Assembly: GCA_044226195.1 (NCBI GenBank)
Contig: JBGAHO010000001.1
Coordinates: 62,001 to 126,000 of the forward strand
Direction: 5' to 3'
Length of the DNA stretch: 64,000 nt
Origin: RPQJ01 sp044226195
GTDB taxonomy: Bacteria > Pseudomonadota > Gammaproteobacteria > Steroidobacterales > Steroidobacteraceae
A program made the position numbers and the translations under genes. The notes beneath the pieces are model-generated. The model ran no database searches. It was not told the origin of the DNA and saw only the letters and a list, made by a program, of their open reading frames with translations. This document shows positions 8,671 to 17,379 of this stretch, one piece after another. Each line of letters starts with the position of its first letter. The stretch's first letter is position 1.

Positions 8671-10041
8671 TCAGTCCGCGAGCGGTTCGAAGCGGGCCGT
8701 GAAGTGCCGCAGCTGCCGCGGCTGCGCCACGATGCGCAGGCCGCGCAGGCCCGCCCTGCGTGCGGCGACTTCCTCGAACACTTCCACCAGGTAATCGGCG
8801 TGCGACTGCGTGTACACGCGGCGCGGCATCGCAAGGCGCACGAGGTCCATCTCGGCCGCCACCTCCGTGCCGTCGGGCTTGAGGCCGAACATCACCGTGC
8901 CGATCTCACACGCCCGGATGCCGCCGTGCTCGTAGAGGGCCACGGCCAGCGCCTGGCCGGGGTATTGCAGCGGCGGAATGTGCGGCAGGAACCGGCGCGC
9001 ATCGACGAACACCGCGTGGCCGCCGACCGGCTGCACGATCGGGATGCCGAGCCCGAGGAGCTTCTCGCCGATGTACTCGTTGGTGCGCACGCGATAGCGG
9101 AGGTACTGCTCGTCGACGATCTCGGCGAGCCCGACGGCGATCGCGTCGAGATCGCGGCCGGCGAGCCCCCCGTAGGTCGGGAAGCCCTCGGTCAGGATGA
9201 GGCGATTGCGGGCCGCCGCGGCAAGCCCGTCGTCGTTGAGCGCCAGCCAGCCGCCGATGTTGGCGAAGGCATCCTTCTTGGCACTCATGGTCATGCCGTC
9301 GGCGACCGCGAACATGTCGCGGACGATGTCCGCGACGCGACGGTCCGCCTGTCCGGGCTCGCGGCACTTGATGAACCAGGCGTTCTCGGCGAACCGGCAC
9401 CCGTCGATGAAGAACGGCTTGCCGTGGCGATGTGCAAGATCTGCCGTGGCACGGATGTTCGCGAGGCTCACCGGCTGGCCGCCGCCGGCGTTGTTGGTGA
9501 CCGTGAGCATCACCAGCGGAATGCGCTCGCCCTGCTCGCGGAGGACCTGCTCGAGGCGGGCCAGGTCGATGTTGCCTTTGAACGGGTGAGGCTCATCGGT
9601 GCGGTGCGCCTCGGCCACGACGAGGTCGAGTGCCGTGGCGCCGGTGGCTTCGATGTTACCGCGCGTGGTGTCGAAGTGCGTATTGGACGGAATGACCTTG
9701 CCCGCCCCACCGACGATCGAGAACAGGATGGCCTCGGCCGCGCGTCCCTGGTGCGTCGGGATGACGTGACGGAACGGCATCAGGTCCTGCACGGCCTTCT
9801 CGAACCGGTAGTAGGACGGCGAGCCCGCGTAGGATTCGTCGCCCTTCATGACCGCGCCCCACTGCGCGGCGCTCATCGCCCCCGTGCCCGAATCGGTCAG
9901 CAGGTCGATGATGACGTCGTCGGAGTGCAGGCCGAACAGGTTCCAGCCGGCCCGTCGCAGCAGTTCACGCCGCTCGTCGGGCGTCGTGAGGCGGATCGGC
10001 TCCACCGTCTTGATGCGAAACGGCTCGATGATGGTCTTCAT
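8671..10041 (-). CDS. Tryptophanase-type beta-eliminating lyase
   Basis: A 456-residue PLP enzyme of the tryptophanase/tyrosine phenol-lyase family, which cleaves aromatic amino acids to the aromatic base or phenol, pyruvate and ammonia. The family N-terminus EPFRIKTVEPIR, DLLTDSGTGAMS and THQGR are present, and the PLP lysine is Lys256 in TMSAKKD. At the two positions that separate the families, this protein has Ile in RACEIGTVMFG (tyrosine phenol-lyase has Arg there) and His in LRHFTARF (tyrosine phenol-lyase has Phe). Both are tryptophanase-like. No tnaC-like leader was recognised upstream. Start supported by family alignment; the ribosome site is weak. Confidence 0.88.
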   Translation of the reverse strand: MKTIIEPFRIKTVEPIRLTTPDERRELLRRAGWNLFGLHSDDVIIDLLTDSGTGAMSAAQWGAVMKGDESYAGSPSYYRFEKAVQDLMPFRHVIPTHQGRAAEAILFSIVGGAGKVIPSNTHFDTTRGNIEATGATALDLVVAEAHRTDEPHPFKGNIDLARLEQVLREQGERIPLVMLTVTNNAGGGQPVSLANIRATADLAHRHGKPFFIDGCRFAENAWFIKCREPGQADRRVADIVRDMFAVADGMTMSAKKDAFANIGGWLALNDDGLAAAARNRLILTEGFPTYGGLAGRDLDAIAVGLAEIVDEQYLRYRVRTNEYIGEKLLGLGIPIVQPVGGHAVFVDARRFLPHIPPLQYPGQALAVALYEHGGIRACEIGTVMFGLKPDGTEVAAEMDLVRLAMPRRVYTQSHADYLVEVFEEVAARRAGLRGLRIVAQPRQLRHFTARFEPLAD

Positions 10042-10071
10042 GTCTGCCCCGCTCGTCGATCGTGGCGCGCG

Positions 10072-10983
10072 TCAGGTGCGCACCTTCTCCCGCTTGCCGT
10101 CGCGCTCGGAGTAGCGCGTCTTCGCGTCGAACTCGTCGAGGTCGAGCGTCACCTGGCGCCCGCCGTAGACGTGCTCGCGCAGCCAGCCGAGTTCGGCATC
10201 GACGTCGGCCCGCGTCGCGAACTCGCCGACCCAGGTGCGCTTGTCCGCCACCCAGCGATAGCCGCGCTGCTTCAGGACGTCCTTGGACTCGAACGGCGAG
10301 TTGTTCGCCCACAGGCGATACGACGGCCGGCGCGCCGACTCGAGCAGCACCTTGAGCGCGGTGCCGCCCGTCGTACCGAACGGCTGGCCCAGGACTTCGA
10401 GCAGCGCACGGCAGTCGATCTCCGCGCGGTGGCCCTCGTAGAAGAAGCCGTACCGGTAGGCGAGGTACTCGAGCTTGCTGCTCTCGATGCCCGCGTCCGA
10501 CCATGGGACCTCCTGCCAAGAGCAGGCCCAGGGCACGGTGGCAAACACCGGCAGACGGGCCTCGAGGAATGCACGGTCGAAGCGCGCGTTGTGGGCGATC
10601 ACGAGACCGACCTGACCCAGCAGGGCCGCCACCTGGTCGTCGTCGATTCGATGTCCCCGCACCATGTCGTCGGTGATGCCGTGGATGGCCGTCGATTCCG
10701 GCGGAATCGGGAATCCGGGATCCTCGAGCGCGTCGTAGGTCGTCACGACCGGGCCGGTGGCGCCGGTATCCGCGCAGTACTCGAACACCACGATCGCCAG
10801 CTCGATGACCTTGTCGCGCGCGGCATCCGTGCCGGTGGTCTCGGTATCGACGATGGCGGCCCGGCGGATGCGCGAGCTGACCAGCGCAGGTGGCGTGCGC
10901 GACGGGTCGAGCCGGCGCACCACCCGGTAGTCCGGGTGCGCGGCCAGTTGTGCTGCGAGTTGCTCGTAGTCCTTGCGGTTCAT
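10072..10983 (-). CDS. DEDDh 3'-5' exonuclease (DnaQ-like)
   Basis: A 303-residue protein containing the DnaQ-type exonuclease fold. Exo I is VDTETTG (Asp46, Glu48), Exo II is HNARFDRAFLEA and Exo III is HRAEIDCRALLEVL, giving the acidic metal site plus the DEDDh His. The N-terminal 40 residues and a C-terminal extension after residue 220 (YRWVADKRTWVGEFATRA) are outside the core and resemble the DNA pol III epsilon-like stand-alone nucleases found in many proteobacteria. It overlaps the downstream end of the methyltransferase-like gene by 4 bases (ATGA). It probably trims DNA or RNA 3' ends; the exact substrate is unknown. Confidence 0.85.
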   Translation of the reverse strand: MNRKDYEQLAAQLAAHPDYRVVRRLDPSRTPPALVSSRIRRAAIVDTETTGTDAARDKVIELAIVVFEYCADTGATGPVVTTYDALEDPGFPIPPESTAIHGITDDMVRGHRIDDDQVAALLGQVGLVIAHNARFDRAFLEARLPVFATVPWACSWQEVPWSDAGIESSKLEYLAYRYGFFYEGHRAEIDCRALLEVLGQPFGTTGGTALKVLLESARRPSYRLWANNSPFESKDVLKQRGYRWVADKRTWVGEFATRADVDAELGWLREHVYGGRQVTLDLDEFDAKTRYSERDGKREKVRT

Positions 10984-11798
10984 CGCCCCTTCACCGCCAG
11001 TACGCCGTCGCCCTCGAGGCGGGCCTGGAAGCCGACGCCGTGCAGGCGTCGCGCCACTTCGCGCGGCACGTCGCGTCCGCTGGTCAGCTTGTTCGGCGTG
11101 CCAGTGTAGTGGAACAGGACCCCGCGCGGCTTGAGAACCCGCGCCAGCTCCCGGTAGAACGCCTCGGCATAGAGCTCACCCGCGATGCCGAAGCGCGGCG
11201 GATCGTGCAGGATCGCGTCGACCGAGGCCGACGGCAGGCCGCCGATCTGCGCTGCCACGTCGCCCTCGCGCAGTTCCAGTGCGCCCCCCGCCGCCGGCGA
11301 CCACGGATTGAGGCTGCGCAGCCAGAGCACGTCCGGATTCTTCTCGAACGACAGCACGTGCCGCGCGCCTGCGGCGACGCACCAGGCGGCGAAGTAGCCG
11401 AGGCCCGCGCAGGTATCGAGGACGGTCTTGCCTGCCGGCTGGATGAGTTCCACCTTGTGGCGGGCATCCTCGTACGGCGAGACGCGGGCCGTCGGCAGCA
11501 TCTTGATCCCGTCGATCTCGAACGTCGGCGCGCCCCACTCCGTCGGGACCAGCTTGACGAGCGCCTGCGTGTAGCGCGCGACGGGGCCGAACGCCTCACC
11601 ATCCCAGTGATAGACCGTGCGGTCCTTGCAGCGCTCGAGGAACGGATAGCACCGGTCGTCGCTGCGCCAGTCGCTGGTGGCAATCGCGACGTCGACCTGC
11701 GTGCGCCCGAGGTCGAGCGAGCAGCGCGCCGTCGCGGCACCCGACCGGCGGGCCGCGACGAGCTGCTCGTGCACCGGCAGGGTCAGGAGCGGACCCAA
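10980..11798 (-). CDS. Class I SAM-dependent methyltransferase
   Basis: About 272 residues with a Rossmann methyltransferase core: motif I VLDTCAGLGYFAAW, the acidic loop SFEKNPD, motif IV SVDAILHDPPRFG and the post-motif LARVLKPRGVLFHYTG. The DPPR motif is also seen in RNA and nucleotide methyltransferases and in spermidine-synthase-like proteins. The start is uncertain: a TTG at 11798 lies 3 bases beyond the hemG stop and a GTG at 11774 is an alternative; the longer open frame runs inside hemG and is unlikely. It is co-directional between hemG and the exonuclease. Target molecule unknown. Confidence 0.75.
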   Translation of the reverse strand: MGPLLTLPVHEQLVAARRSGAATARCSLDLGRTQVDVAIATSDWRSDDRCYPFLERCKDRTVYHWDGEAFGPVARYTQALVKLVPTEWGAPTFEIDGIKMLPTARVSPYEDARHKVELIQPAGKTVLDTCAGLGYFAAWCVAAGARHVLSFEKNPDVLWLRSLNPWSPAAGGALELREGDVAAQIGGLPSASVDAILHDPPRFGIAGELYAEAFYRELARVLKPRGVLFHYTGTPNKLTSGRDVPREVARRLHGVGFQARLEGDGVLAVKGR

Positions 11799-11800
11799 GC

Positions 11801-12337
11801 TCAGCCCAGGGTGAGCAGGTGGCGGCCGTACGCCGCGACGTCGTCCCACTGCGTGTAGTCGATGACGGTGCGCCGGTCGGTCGGTCCGTGCGTGAACTTC
11901 ATGATCATCTGGATCATGATCACTTCGTACCAGGCCCACGACGGGTAGTCGACCTTGCCCGCGATGACCTTCAGGTCCTGCGGCTTCCAGGGCGAGAGTT
12001 CCAGGAATTTCTGCATGTAGCGATTGCCCGCGACGGTCGCCTTCTCGGGCGTCCGCGCAACGACGGACACGTTGAAGAAGCTGTTCGGCTTGCCGTCGAG
12101 CGCCGCGTGGTTCGCCTTCACGTACTCGAGGAACGGCGCGTCGTAGGTGCCGTAGATCACCGGCGCGCCCACGGCCACCACGTCATACTGCGTCCAGTCG
12201 ACGCCTTCGTGGATCGCCTCCTGGACGTCCATCATCGCCGCCCGCCCGCCGGCGGCCTCGATCGACGCGCAGATCGCGCGCGCGATCCGCGCCGTGTGGC
12301 CGCGTCGGCTCCAATACAGCACCAGCACCGATTTCAT
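11801..12337 (-). CDS. hemG: Menaquinone-dependent protoporphyrinogen IX dehydrogenase
   Basis: A 178-residue flavodoxin-fold protein that oxidises protoporphyrinogen IX to protoporphyrin IX using FMN and quinone in heme synthesis. The FMN phosphate loop is YWSRRGHTARIA and the sequence follows E. coli HemG along its length: VGAPVIYGTYDAPF, FNVSVVARTPEKAT, and the family-specific segment SWAWYEVIMIQMIMKFTHGPTD that forms the long insert loop and membrane contact. Length (about 180) is normal. The ATG overlaps the stop of the esterase gene (ATGA). The nearby complete ccm operon is a plausible heme consumer, but is not linked by regulation that I can see. Confidence 0.9.
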   Translation of the reverse strand: MKSVLVLYWSRRGHTARIARAICASIEAAGGRAAMMDVQEAIHEGVDWTQYDVVAVGAPVIYGTYDAPFLEYVKANHAALDGKPNSFFNVSVVARTPEKATVAGNRYMQKFLELSPWKPQDLKVIAGKVDYPSWAWYEVIMIQMIMKFTHGPTDRRTVIDYTQWDDVAAYGRHLLTLG

Positions 12338-13026
12338 GCGTCCTTCCCGTCCTCTGGTTCATCCGCCGCGCGCATCGCCTCGTCCCACAGCCGCCGCGGC
12401 ACGTGTGTCGTCAGCCTTTGCAGCACGACACCCATCGTCTCCTCCGGGATCTCGTGCCCGACGAACGGGTGCACGTCGGCCGTGACGTCGCCGCCGAGTT
12501 CGAGCAGCCGGTGCGCGGCCTCGACCGTGTGCCGGTACGGCACGACCGCGTCATCCTTGCCGTGCACCAGGTGCAGGGTCACCTCCGCGGGGACGGCGCT
12601 CGGCAGGCGCGCGAACCGTCCCGCGATCGCGACCACCCGCCCGGCCGGCGCCGGCTCCGTCACGCTCGCCTCGAGCACCATGATCGAGCCCTGCGAGAAT
12701 CCCACGAGCGCCGTCTCCCGCGCACCGAGACCCAACCGCTGCTGCCAGTCCCGGATGCGGGCCAGGAAGGCCGGCATCGCCTCCGCCACCCGGGTCACGC
12801 GGTTGATGTCGTTGACGCCGTCGAGCGAGAACCACTGCAGTCCGCCCGGATAACCCATCGGCTCGGGCGCGGCGAGGCTGACGATCGTGGCTTCGACAAA
12901 GGCCCGGCCGAGTCGTTGCCCGAGCGGCACGAGGTCCTCGGCGTTGGCGCCGTAGCCGTGGCACAGCAGGAACAGCTGGCGCGCGCCGGCGGGAGCGGCC
13001 TGAACGACGATCGCGTCGGAAGTCAT
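12334..13026 (-). CDS. Alpha/beta hydrolase, phospholipase/carboxylesterase family
   Basis: A 230-residue serine esterase of the YpfH/carboxylesterase type. The oxyanion region FLLCHGYGANAEDL, the nucleophile elbow GFSQGS, the acid segment VHGKDDAVVP and the catalytic His in HPFVGHEIPEE complete the triad in the right order and spacing. The ATG at 13026 is chosen over an upstream in-frame start because the family begins shortly before the first strand. It overlaps hemG by 4 bases. It likely hydrolyses short acyl esters; the physiological substrate cannot be inferred. Confidence 0.85.
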   Translation of the reverse strand: MTSDAIVVQAAPAGARQLFLLCHGYGANAEDLVPLGQRLGRAFVEATIVSLAAPEPMGYPGGLQWFSLDGVNDINRVTRVAEAMPAFLARIRDWQQRLGLGARETALVGFSQGSIMVLEASVTEPAPAGRVVAIAGRFARLPSAVPAEVTLHLVHGKDDAVVPYRHTVEAAHRLLELGGDVTADVHPFVGHEIPEETMGVVLQRLTTHVPRRLWDEAMRAADEPEDGKDA

Positions 13027-13074
13027 GACCCGCGTATTGTCCGGGGCCGCGGGCTCCCGCGCCACCCCCGAGGG

Positions 13075-13692
13075 TCAGAACCAGCCGAAATTGAAGCTGA
13101 TGCTGACGCGTTCGGACGCGACCGGGTTCGGCGGCACCTCGTGGCGCAACCAGCTCTCGAACAGCACCACGTTGCCGGCGGCCGCGGGCACGGTCACCCA
13201 CGGCCGGTTCGCCGCGCGGTGGCGGACCTTGCGCGGCGGCGCGGCCATGTAGCGGTCGAGTCGCGGGTCCTCGAACTTGAGGCCCGGCGCGCCCTTCGGC
13301 GTGCGCACGTAGTACGTGCCGCTGATCGTCGACAGCGGGTGGAGGTGCAGCGAGTGCGTGACGCCGCGCGGCATGATGTTGACCCAGCAATCGGTCAGGC
13401 TCAGCGCGCGCCCCTCGAGGTCGAGGTCGAGCGCGGCCGCGTACTTCGCGACGTGCCGCTCGAGCTTGCGCCCGAGCGTGGCGAACGTCGGCGACAGCGT
13501 GTGCATGCGGCACAGCGAGCCGTACGACGTGTAGCCACCCGGGTAGTGCGTGCGCGACCACTCGCGCCCGCCCGCATCGTCCTCGCGCAGTTGCAGCGCC
13601 TCGTCGAGCAGCCGGCGATTGAGCGCCTGCCAGCCGGCTCCCTGCAGTCGCGCGACGTAGACCTGTGTCGGGAACAGCGACTGGATGGCCAT
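13075..13692 (-). CDS. 2OG-Fe(II) oxygenase family protein
   Basis: A 205-residue protein of the putative 2OG-Fe(II) oxygenase group (the TIGR02466 type). Candidate iron ligands are His118 in SLHLHPLSTISGTYYV, Asp142 in FEDPR and His184 in RHEVPPN, with Arg195 of SERVSISFNFGW placed to bind 2-oxoglutarate. The ending SISFNFGWF is characteristic. The ATG overlaps the stop of the oxidoreductase gene upstream (ATGA). Family members are thought to hydroxylate small molecules or proteins, but the substrate is unknown. Confidence 0.8.
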   Translation of the reverse strand: MAIQSLFPTQVYVARLQGAGWQALNRRLLDEALQLREDDAGGREWSRTHYPGGYTSYGSLCRMHTLSPTFATLGRKLERHVAKYAAALDLDLEGRALSLTDCWVNIMPRGVTHSLHLHPLSTISGTYYVRTPKGAPGLKFEDPRLDRYMAAPPRKVRHRAANRPWVTVPAAAGNVVLFESWLRHEVPPNPVASERVSISFNFGWF

Positions 13693-14705
13693 CACGCCCC
13701 GCCGATGCGCACCACGAGCTTGCCGAAATTGCGACCCTGCAGCAGGCCGATGAACGCCTCGGGCGCGCGGTCGAGCCCGTCGACGACGTCCTCGCGCACC
13801 TTGACCTGCCCGGCGGCCAGCCAGCCGGCCATGTCCTTCACGAAACGCGGGCGCTGGTCGTAGTGATCGGAGATGATGAAGCCCTGCAGCTTCGCGCGCT
13901 TCATCAGCAGCGCCCGCATCAGCATGGGCGTGAAGTCCGGGCCCTGCGGCAGGCCGGTCAGGTTGTACCAGGCGATGACGCCGCACAGCGGCAGGCGCGC
14001 GCCGACGTTGAGCAGCGGCAGCACGGCGAGCAGGACCTTGCCGCCGACGTTCTCGAAATACACGTCGATGCCCTTCGGGCAGGCTGCGGCCAGGCGCTGC
14101 GGCAGGTCGTCGCCGCCGTGATCGAGGCACGCGTCGAACCCGAGTTCCCGGACCGCGTACTCGCACTTGTCGGCGCCGCCCGCGATGCCGACCACGCGAC
14201 AGCCCTTGAGCTTCGCGATCTGGCCGACGACGGAACCGACCGGTCCCGTGGCCGCAGCCACGACCACGGTCTCGCCCGGCTTGGGCTGGCCGATCTCGAG
14301 CAGTCCGTAGTACGCCGTGAGCCCCGGCATGCCGAGCACGCCGAGCGCCCAGGACGCCGGGGCGCCCGCCATGTCGAGCTTCATGAGCGCCTTGCCGGAC
14401 GCAACCGGCCGCTCCTGCCAACCCGTCTCGCCGAGCACCAGGTCGCCAGCCCGCAGGTTCGGCGCGCGGGACTCCACCACGCGACTGACGGCGCCGGCCG
14501 TCATCACGCCGTCGATGGCCACCGGCTGCGCGTAGGACGCGGCGTCCGACATGCGGCTGCGCATGTACGGGTCCAGCGAGAAATACAGGGTCTGCAGCTT
14601 CACCTCGCCTTCGGCGGGCGTCGCTTCCGGGACTTCCTCGAGGCGGAAGCAGTCGGGAGTCGGTGCGCCGACGGGACGGCGGGCCAGGACGATGCGTCGA
14701 TTCAT
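13692..14705 (-). CDS. NADP-dependent oxidoreductase (CurA / leukotriene B4 dehydrogenase family)
   Basis: A 337-residue zinc-free medium-chain reductase that reduces activated C=C bonds with NADPH. The family N-terminus NRRIVLARRPVGAPTPDCF, the segment SLDPYMRSRM, the dinucleotide motif AAATGPVGSVVGQIAKLKG and IDVYFENVGG are all visible, and no zinc-ligating Cys cluster is present. The length matches bacterial curcumin/dihydrocurcumin reductase CurA. It is co-directional with a methyltransferase-like membrane protein 9 bases upstream and overlaps the oxygenase gene downstream, so the three may form one transcript. Confidence 0.88.
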   Translation of the reverse strand: MNRRIVLARRPVGAPTPDCFRLEEVPEATPAEGEVKLQTLYFSLDPYMRSRMSDAASYAQPVAIDGVMTAGAVSRVVESRAPNLRAGDLVLGETGWQERPVASGKALMKLDMAGAPASWALGVLGMPGLTAYYGLLEIGQPKPGETVVVAAATGPVGSVVGQIAKLKGCRVVGIAGGADKCEYAVRELGFDACLDHGGDDLPQRLAAACPKGIDVYFENVGGKVLLAVLPLLNVGARLPLCGVIAWYNLTGLPQGPDFTPMLMRALLMKRAKLQGFIISDHYDQRPRFVKDMAGWLAAGQVKVREDVVDGLDRAPEAFIGLLQGRNFGKLVVRIGGA

Positions 14706-14714
14706 GCGGGATCC

Positions 14715-15278
14715 TCAGTAAAGGCCGGGCACCAGGGCGCGGGTGCGCCGAGCGTAGTCGATGTAGGCCGCGCCGAGCGAGTGGCGCAGCGCCGCCTCCT
14801 CGACCGCGATGCGACCGAGGATGGCGAACGTGATCGGGAACAGCAGCACGGCGACGGAGACCCAGTTGCACAGGCACAGGCCGAAGCCGAGGAAAGCGAG
14901 CAGCAGGCCGCTGTAGGACGGATGGCGCAGGAAACGGTAGGGCCCCGTGTCGACGACACGATGGTCCGCAGCGATCGCCACGTCGACGGTGAAGAACCGG
15001 CCGAGGTGCACGATTGACCACCAGCGCAGTGCGAGCCCGAGCACGAACAGCAGCAGCCCGAGCGGATACAGGGTCTCCAGCAAGCCCGAGTGCGCGCCCG
15101 GCACGAGCGCGGGCGCGAGCACGGCCACTGCGACACTCGCGAGGATCGTCATCCACAGCAGGCGCAGCGAATGGCGGTCGGCGCGCACGACGTCGCCACG
15201 CGAGCGCTTGACCGCCGCGAGCACCATCTCCGACAGGCCGTAGAGCATGCCGATCAAGTCCGGTCCGGGCAGGCGCAC
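14715..15278 (-). CDS. Isoprenylcysteine carboxyl methyltransferase-like membrane protein
   Basis: A 187-residue integral membrane protein of the ICMT/PEMT-like family (phospholipid or isoprenylcysteine methyltransferases). The SAM-binding signature GPYRFLRHPSYSGLLL and the C-terminal VEEAALRHSLGAAYIDYARRT are diagnostic. Four to five membrane helices are visible near residues 42-58, 70-86, 120-135 and 138-155. A GTG start at 15278 is supported by GAGGA eight bases before it. Bacterial members rarely act on prenylated proteins; the acceptor here is unknown. Confidence 0.85.
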   Translation of the reverse strand: MRLPGPDLIGMLYGLSEMVLAAVKRSRGDVVRADRHSLRLLWMTILASVAVAVLAPALVPGAHSGLLETLYPLGLLLFVLGLALRWWSIVHLGRFFTVDVAIAADHRVVDTGPYRFLRHPSYSGLLLAFLGFGLCLCNWVSVAVLLFPITFAILGRIAVEEAALRHSLGAAYIDYARRTRALVPGLY

Positions 15279-15281
15279 GAC

Positions 15282-15500
15282 TCAGTCCTCGGGCGCGGGA
15301 CGACGCAGCGGTCGCGGCGGGTCGTCCTCGTCCGCCACGGGACGCTGCAGCACGTCGAGGACGGTCTGCGCGGCGCGGTAGCGATACTCGAAGCGCGGAT
15401 CGGCCGGCACGCGGCGCGCACGCAGGTACAGCTCGAGCGCCTCGCCGACCACCTCGGCCTCGAGCTCCGGCAACAGCAGCTTGATCGGACCCTGCGCCAT
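15282..15500 (-). CDS. Small conserved hypothetical protein
   Basis: A 72-residue soluble protein with an acidic first half (LLLPELEAEVVGEALELYL) and an Arg/Pro-rich end. It fits tightly between the M20 peptidase gene (12-base gap) and the methyltransferase-like gene (3-base gap) on the same strand, which supports real translation. I do not recognise a family. The helical middle, AQTVLDVLQRP, might mediate protein contacts. Confidence 0.6.
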   Translation of the reverse strand: MAQGPIKLLLPELEAEVVGEALELYLRARRVPADPRFEYRYRAAQTVLDVLQRPVADEDDPPRPLRRPAPED

Positions 15501-15512
15501 CGTCGACGCCGC

Positions 15513-16946
15513 TCAGCCCTTCTGCTGCGCGTAGATCTTGACGACCTCGTACAGGAAGCGGCGGCCGTCGAGCAGCGACTTCACGCGGATGCGCTCGTTG
15601 AGGCCGTGCGCGTGGCTGCCGTCGGCGTCGTGGAACATGCCGGAGAGACCGTAGGTGTGGATCCCGGCATTGTTGAGGTAGCGACCGTCCGTCGCGCCGG
15701 GCGACATCGTCGGCACCAGCGGCACGCCGGGCCACAGCTTGGCGGCGACCTTGCGCGCGGGATCGAGCACCGCTGGCGTCAGCGGCGGCACCGGCGAGCT
15801 GAGCCCGCGCATCTGGGAAATCGAGATGTGGATGCCGTCGTCGGCCACGACGCGCTGCAGCTCGGCCTGCACGTCGTCGATGTCCTGGCCCGGCAGGATG
15901 CGGCAATTGACGTTGGCGGTCGCGCGTTGCGGCAGCGCGTTCGGCGCGTGCCCGCCGTTGATCTGGGTGGCGACGCAGGTCGTGCGCAGCATGCCGTTCC
16001 AGCCCGGGTTGGCCGTCCACAGGCGGGCCGCGGCGTCCGCGTCGTCGGGATTCGCGACGATCGCACGCATGTCGGCGGCGATCTGCGGGTCCTTCTGCAG
16101 TTTCGCCTGCTTGCTGAAGTACGCGCGGGTCGTGTCGTTGAGGCGGACCGGGAACTGGTAGGCGCCGAGACGCTCGAGACCCGCCGCCAGCTGCGTGATC
16201 GCATTGACGCGCACCGGCAGCGAGCTGTGGCCGCCGACGTTCGTCGTCTCGAGCCGGAAATCCTGGTAGACCTTCTCGCCCGCCTGGATGCCGAGCGACA
16301 CCGGCTGGCCCTGCGCGTCGAGCAAGCCGCCCGAGCCTTCGTTCAGCACGATACCGGCCTGCATCGTCTCGGGCCGGTTCTTCAGCAGCCATTCCACCCC
16401 GTCGAAATGCTCGGAGGTTTCTTCGCCGCAAGTGAGCGCGAGGCGCACGTCGCGCCGCGGCTGGAAACCCTCGCGGTGGAAGCGGATCAGCAAGTCGGTG
16501 AAGACGGCGGCCATCGCCTTGTCGTCGCTCACGCCGCGACCGTAGAAGAAGCCGTTCTCCTCGACGAGCTTGAAGGGGTCGCGCTCCCAGTCCTCACGCT
16601 TCGCCTCGACCACGTCGATGTGCGCGAGCAGCATCACGGCCGGGGCCTTGCGATCCTTCCCGGGCAGCGTGGCAATCAGCGCGCCGTCCTTCGGATGCTC
16701 CGGCGGCACGATGATCTCCATCGCCTCCTTCGGCAGGCCAGCCAACTGCAGGCGTGCGGCCATGGCCTCGGCAGCCTGCGTGCAGCTGCCGACCGAGAGC
16801 GTGGTGTTGATCTCGACGAGCTCGCGGTACAGCGAGCGGAAATCCGCCTCGCCGTCGTCGGCAGCCCGTGCTTGCGGCATCCCGGCCAGCAGGATGGTCG
16901 CTCCGAGCGACCAGGCAAAAGACGACAGCAGGCGACAGTCGGACAT
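15513..16946 (-). CDS. M20-family metallopeptidase, exported
   Basis: A 477-residue M20/M25/M40 hydrolase. After a signal-like N-terminus (FAWSLGATILLAGMPQARA) the catalytic metal-binding parts follow: MLLAHIDVVEA, YGRGVSDDKAMAA and LTCGEETSEHFDG, then VLNEGSGG and the C-terminal His segment MFHDADGSHAHGLNERI. A dimerisation lid domain lies around residues 210-340. Exported members hydrolyse peptides or acyl-amino acids. The Lrp/AsnC regulator lies 10 bases upstream in the same direction, which suggests a two-gene unit under amino-acid control; that link is inference. Confidence 0.88.
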   Translation of the reverse strand: MSDCRLLSSFAWSLGATILLAGMPQARAADDGEADFRSLYRELVEINTTLSVGSCTQAAEAMAARLQLAGLPKEAMEIIVPPEHPKDGALIATLPGKDRKAPAVMLLAHIDVVEAKREDWERDPFKLVEENGFFYGRGVSDDKAMAAVFTDLLIRFHREGFQPRRDVRLALTCGEETSEHFDGVEWLLKNRPETMQAGIVLNEGSGGLLDAQGQPVSLGIQAGEKVYQDFRLETTNVGGHSSLPVRVNAITQLAAGLERLGAYQFPVRLNDTTRAYFSKQAKLQKDPQIAADMRAIVANPDDADAAARLWTANPGWNGMLRTTCVATQINGGHAPNALPQRATANVNCRILPGQDIDDVQAELQRVVADDGIHISISQMRGLSSPVPPLTPAVLDPARKVAAKLWPGVPLVPTMSPGATDGRYLNNAGIHTYGLSGMFHDADGSHAHGLNERIRVKSLLDGRRFLYEVVKIYAQQKG

Positions 16947-16956
16947 ACGGACTCCT

Positions 16957-17379
16957 TCAGGTCTTGTGCGTCGAGAGTAGCAGGGACGTTTCGGTGCTGG
17001 CGATGCCGTCGAGCTGGCGGATGCGCGTGAGCACGGCGTCGAATGCCTGCAGGTTGTCGGCGGCGAGTTCCGCGACGAGGTCCCACCGGCCGTTGGTGGT
17101 GTGCAGCGCGGTCACGGCGGGCTCGCGCCGCAGTGCCTTGAGCACGGCTTCGAGGCGATTGCCGGACACGGCCACGGTCATCAGCCCGCGGATCTGCTGC
17201 TCCTCGTGCTGCGGCCGCAGGCGCACGCTGTAGCCGACGATCGTGCCGTCCGCCTCGAGGCGCGCGAGGCGATTCTGCACCGTGCCCCGTGCCACGTGCA
17301 GTTGCTTGGCGAGCGCGGCGATCGATGCGCGGCCGTCGTCGCGCAGCAGGCCGAGCAGCCGCCTGTCCAGGTCGTCCAT
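16957..17379 (-). CDS. Lrp/AsnC-family transcriptional regulator
   Basis: A 140-residue regulator with an N-terminal winged helix-turn-helix (DDLDRRLLGLLRDDGRASIA; ALAKQLHVARGTVQNRLARL, residues 2-40) and a C-terminal RAM domain for amino-acid effector binding. The ATG at 17379 is the family-typical start; a longer open frame upstream is not supported. It is divergent from the arginase leader and arginase genes, so arginase is a likely target, with arginine or ornithine as possible effector (inference). The stop is 10 bases from the M20 peptidase start. Confidence 0.85.
   Translation of the reverse strand: MDDLDRRLLGLLRDDGRASIAALAKQLHVARGTVQNRLARLEADGTIVGYSVRLRPQHEEQQIRGLMTVAVSGNRLEAVLKALRREPAVTALHTTNGRWDLVAELAADNLQAFDAVLTRIRQLDGIASTETSLLLSTHKT

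Noticed and set aside
8401..11109. A 900-codon plus-strand open frame
   Set aside because: It is antisense to the tryptophanase-like, exonuclease and methyltransferase genes, has no ribosome site and shows Arg/Asp-rich translation typical of shadow frames.
13075..16431. A very long minus-strand open frame (over 1000 codons) spanning several genes
   Set aside because: Its product is Arg/Ala/Gly-rich and lies across and out of frame with recognisable oxidoreductase, methyltransferase and peptidase genes. High-GC antisense and off-frame reading explains it. Only its end, the 2OG-oxygenase, is real.
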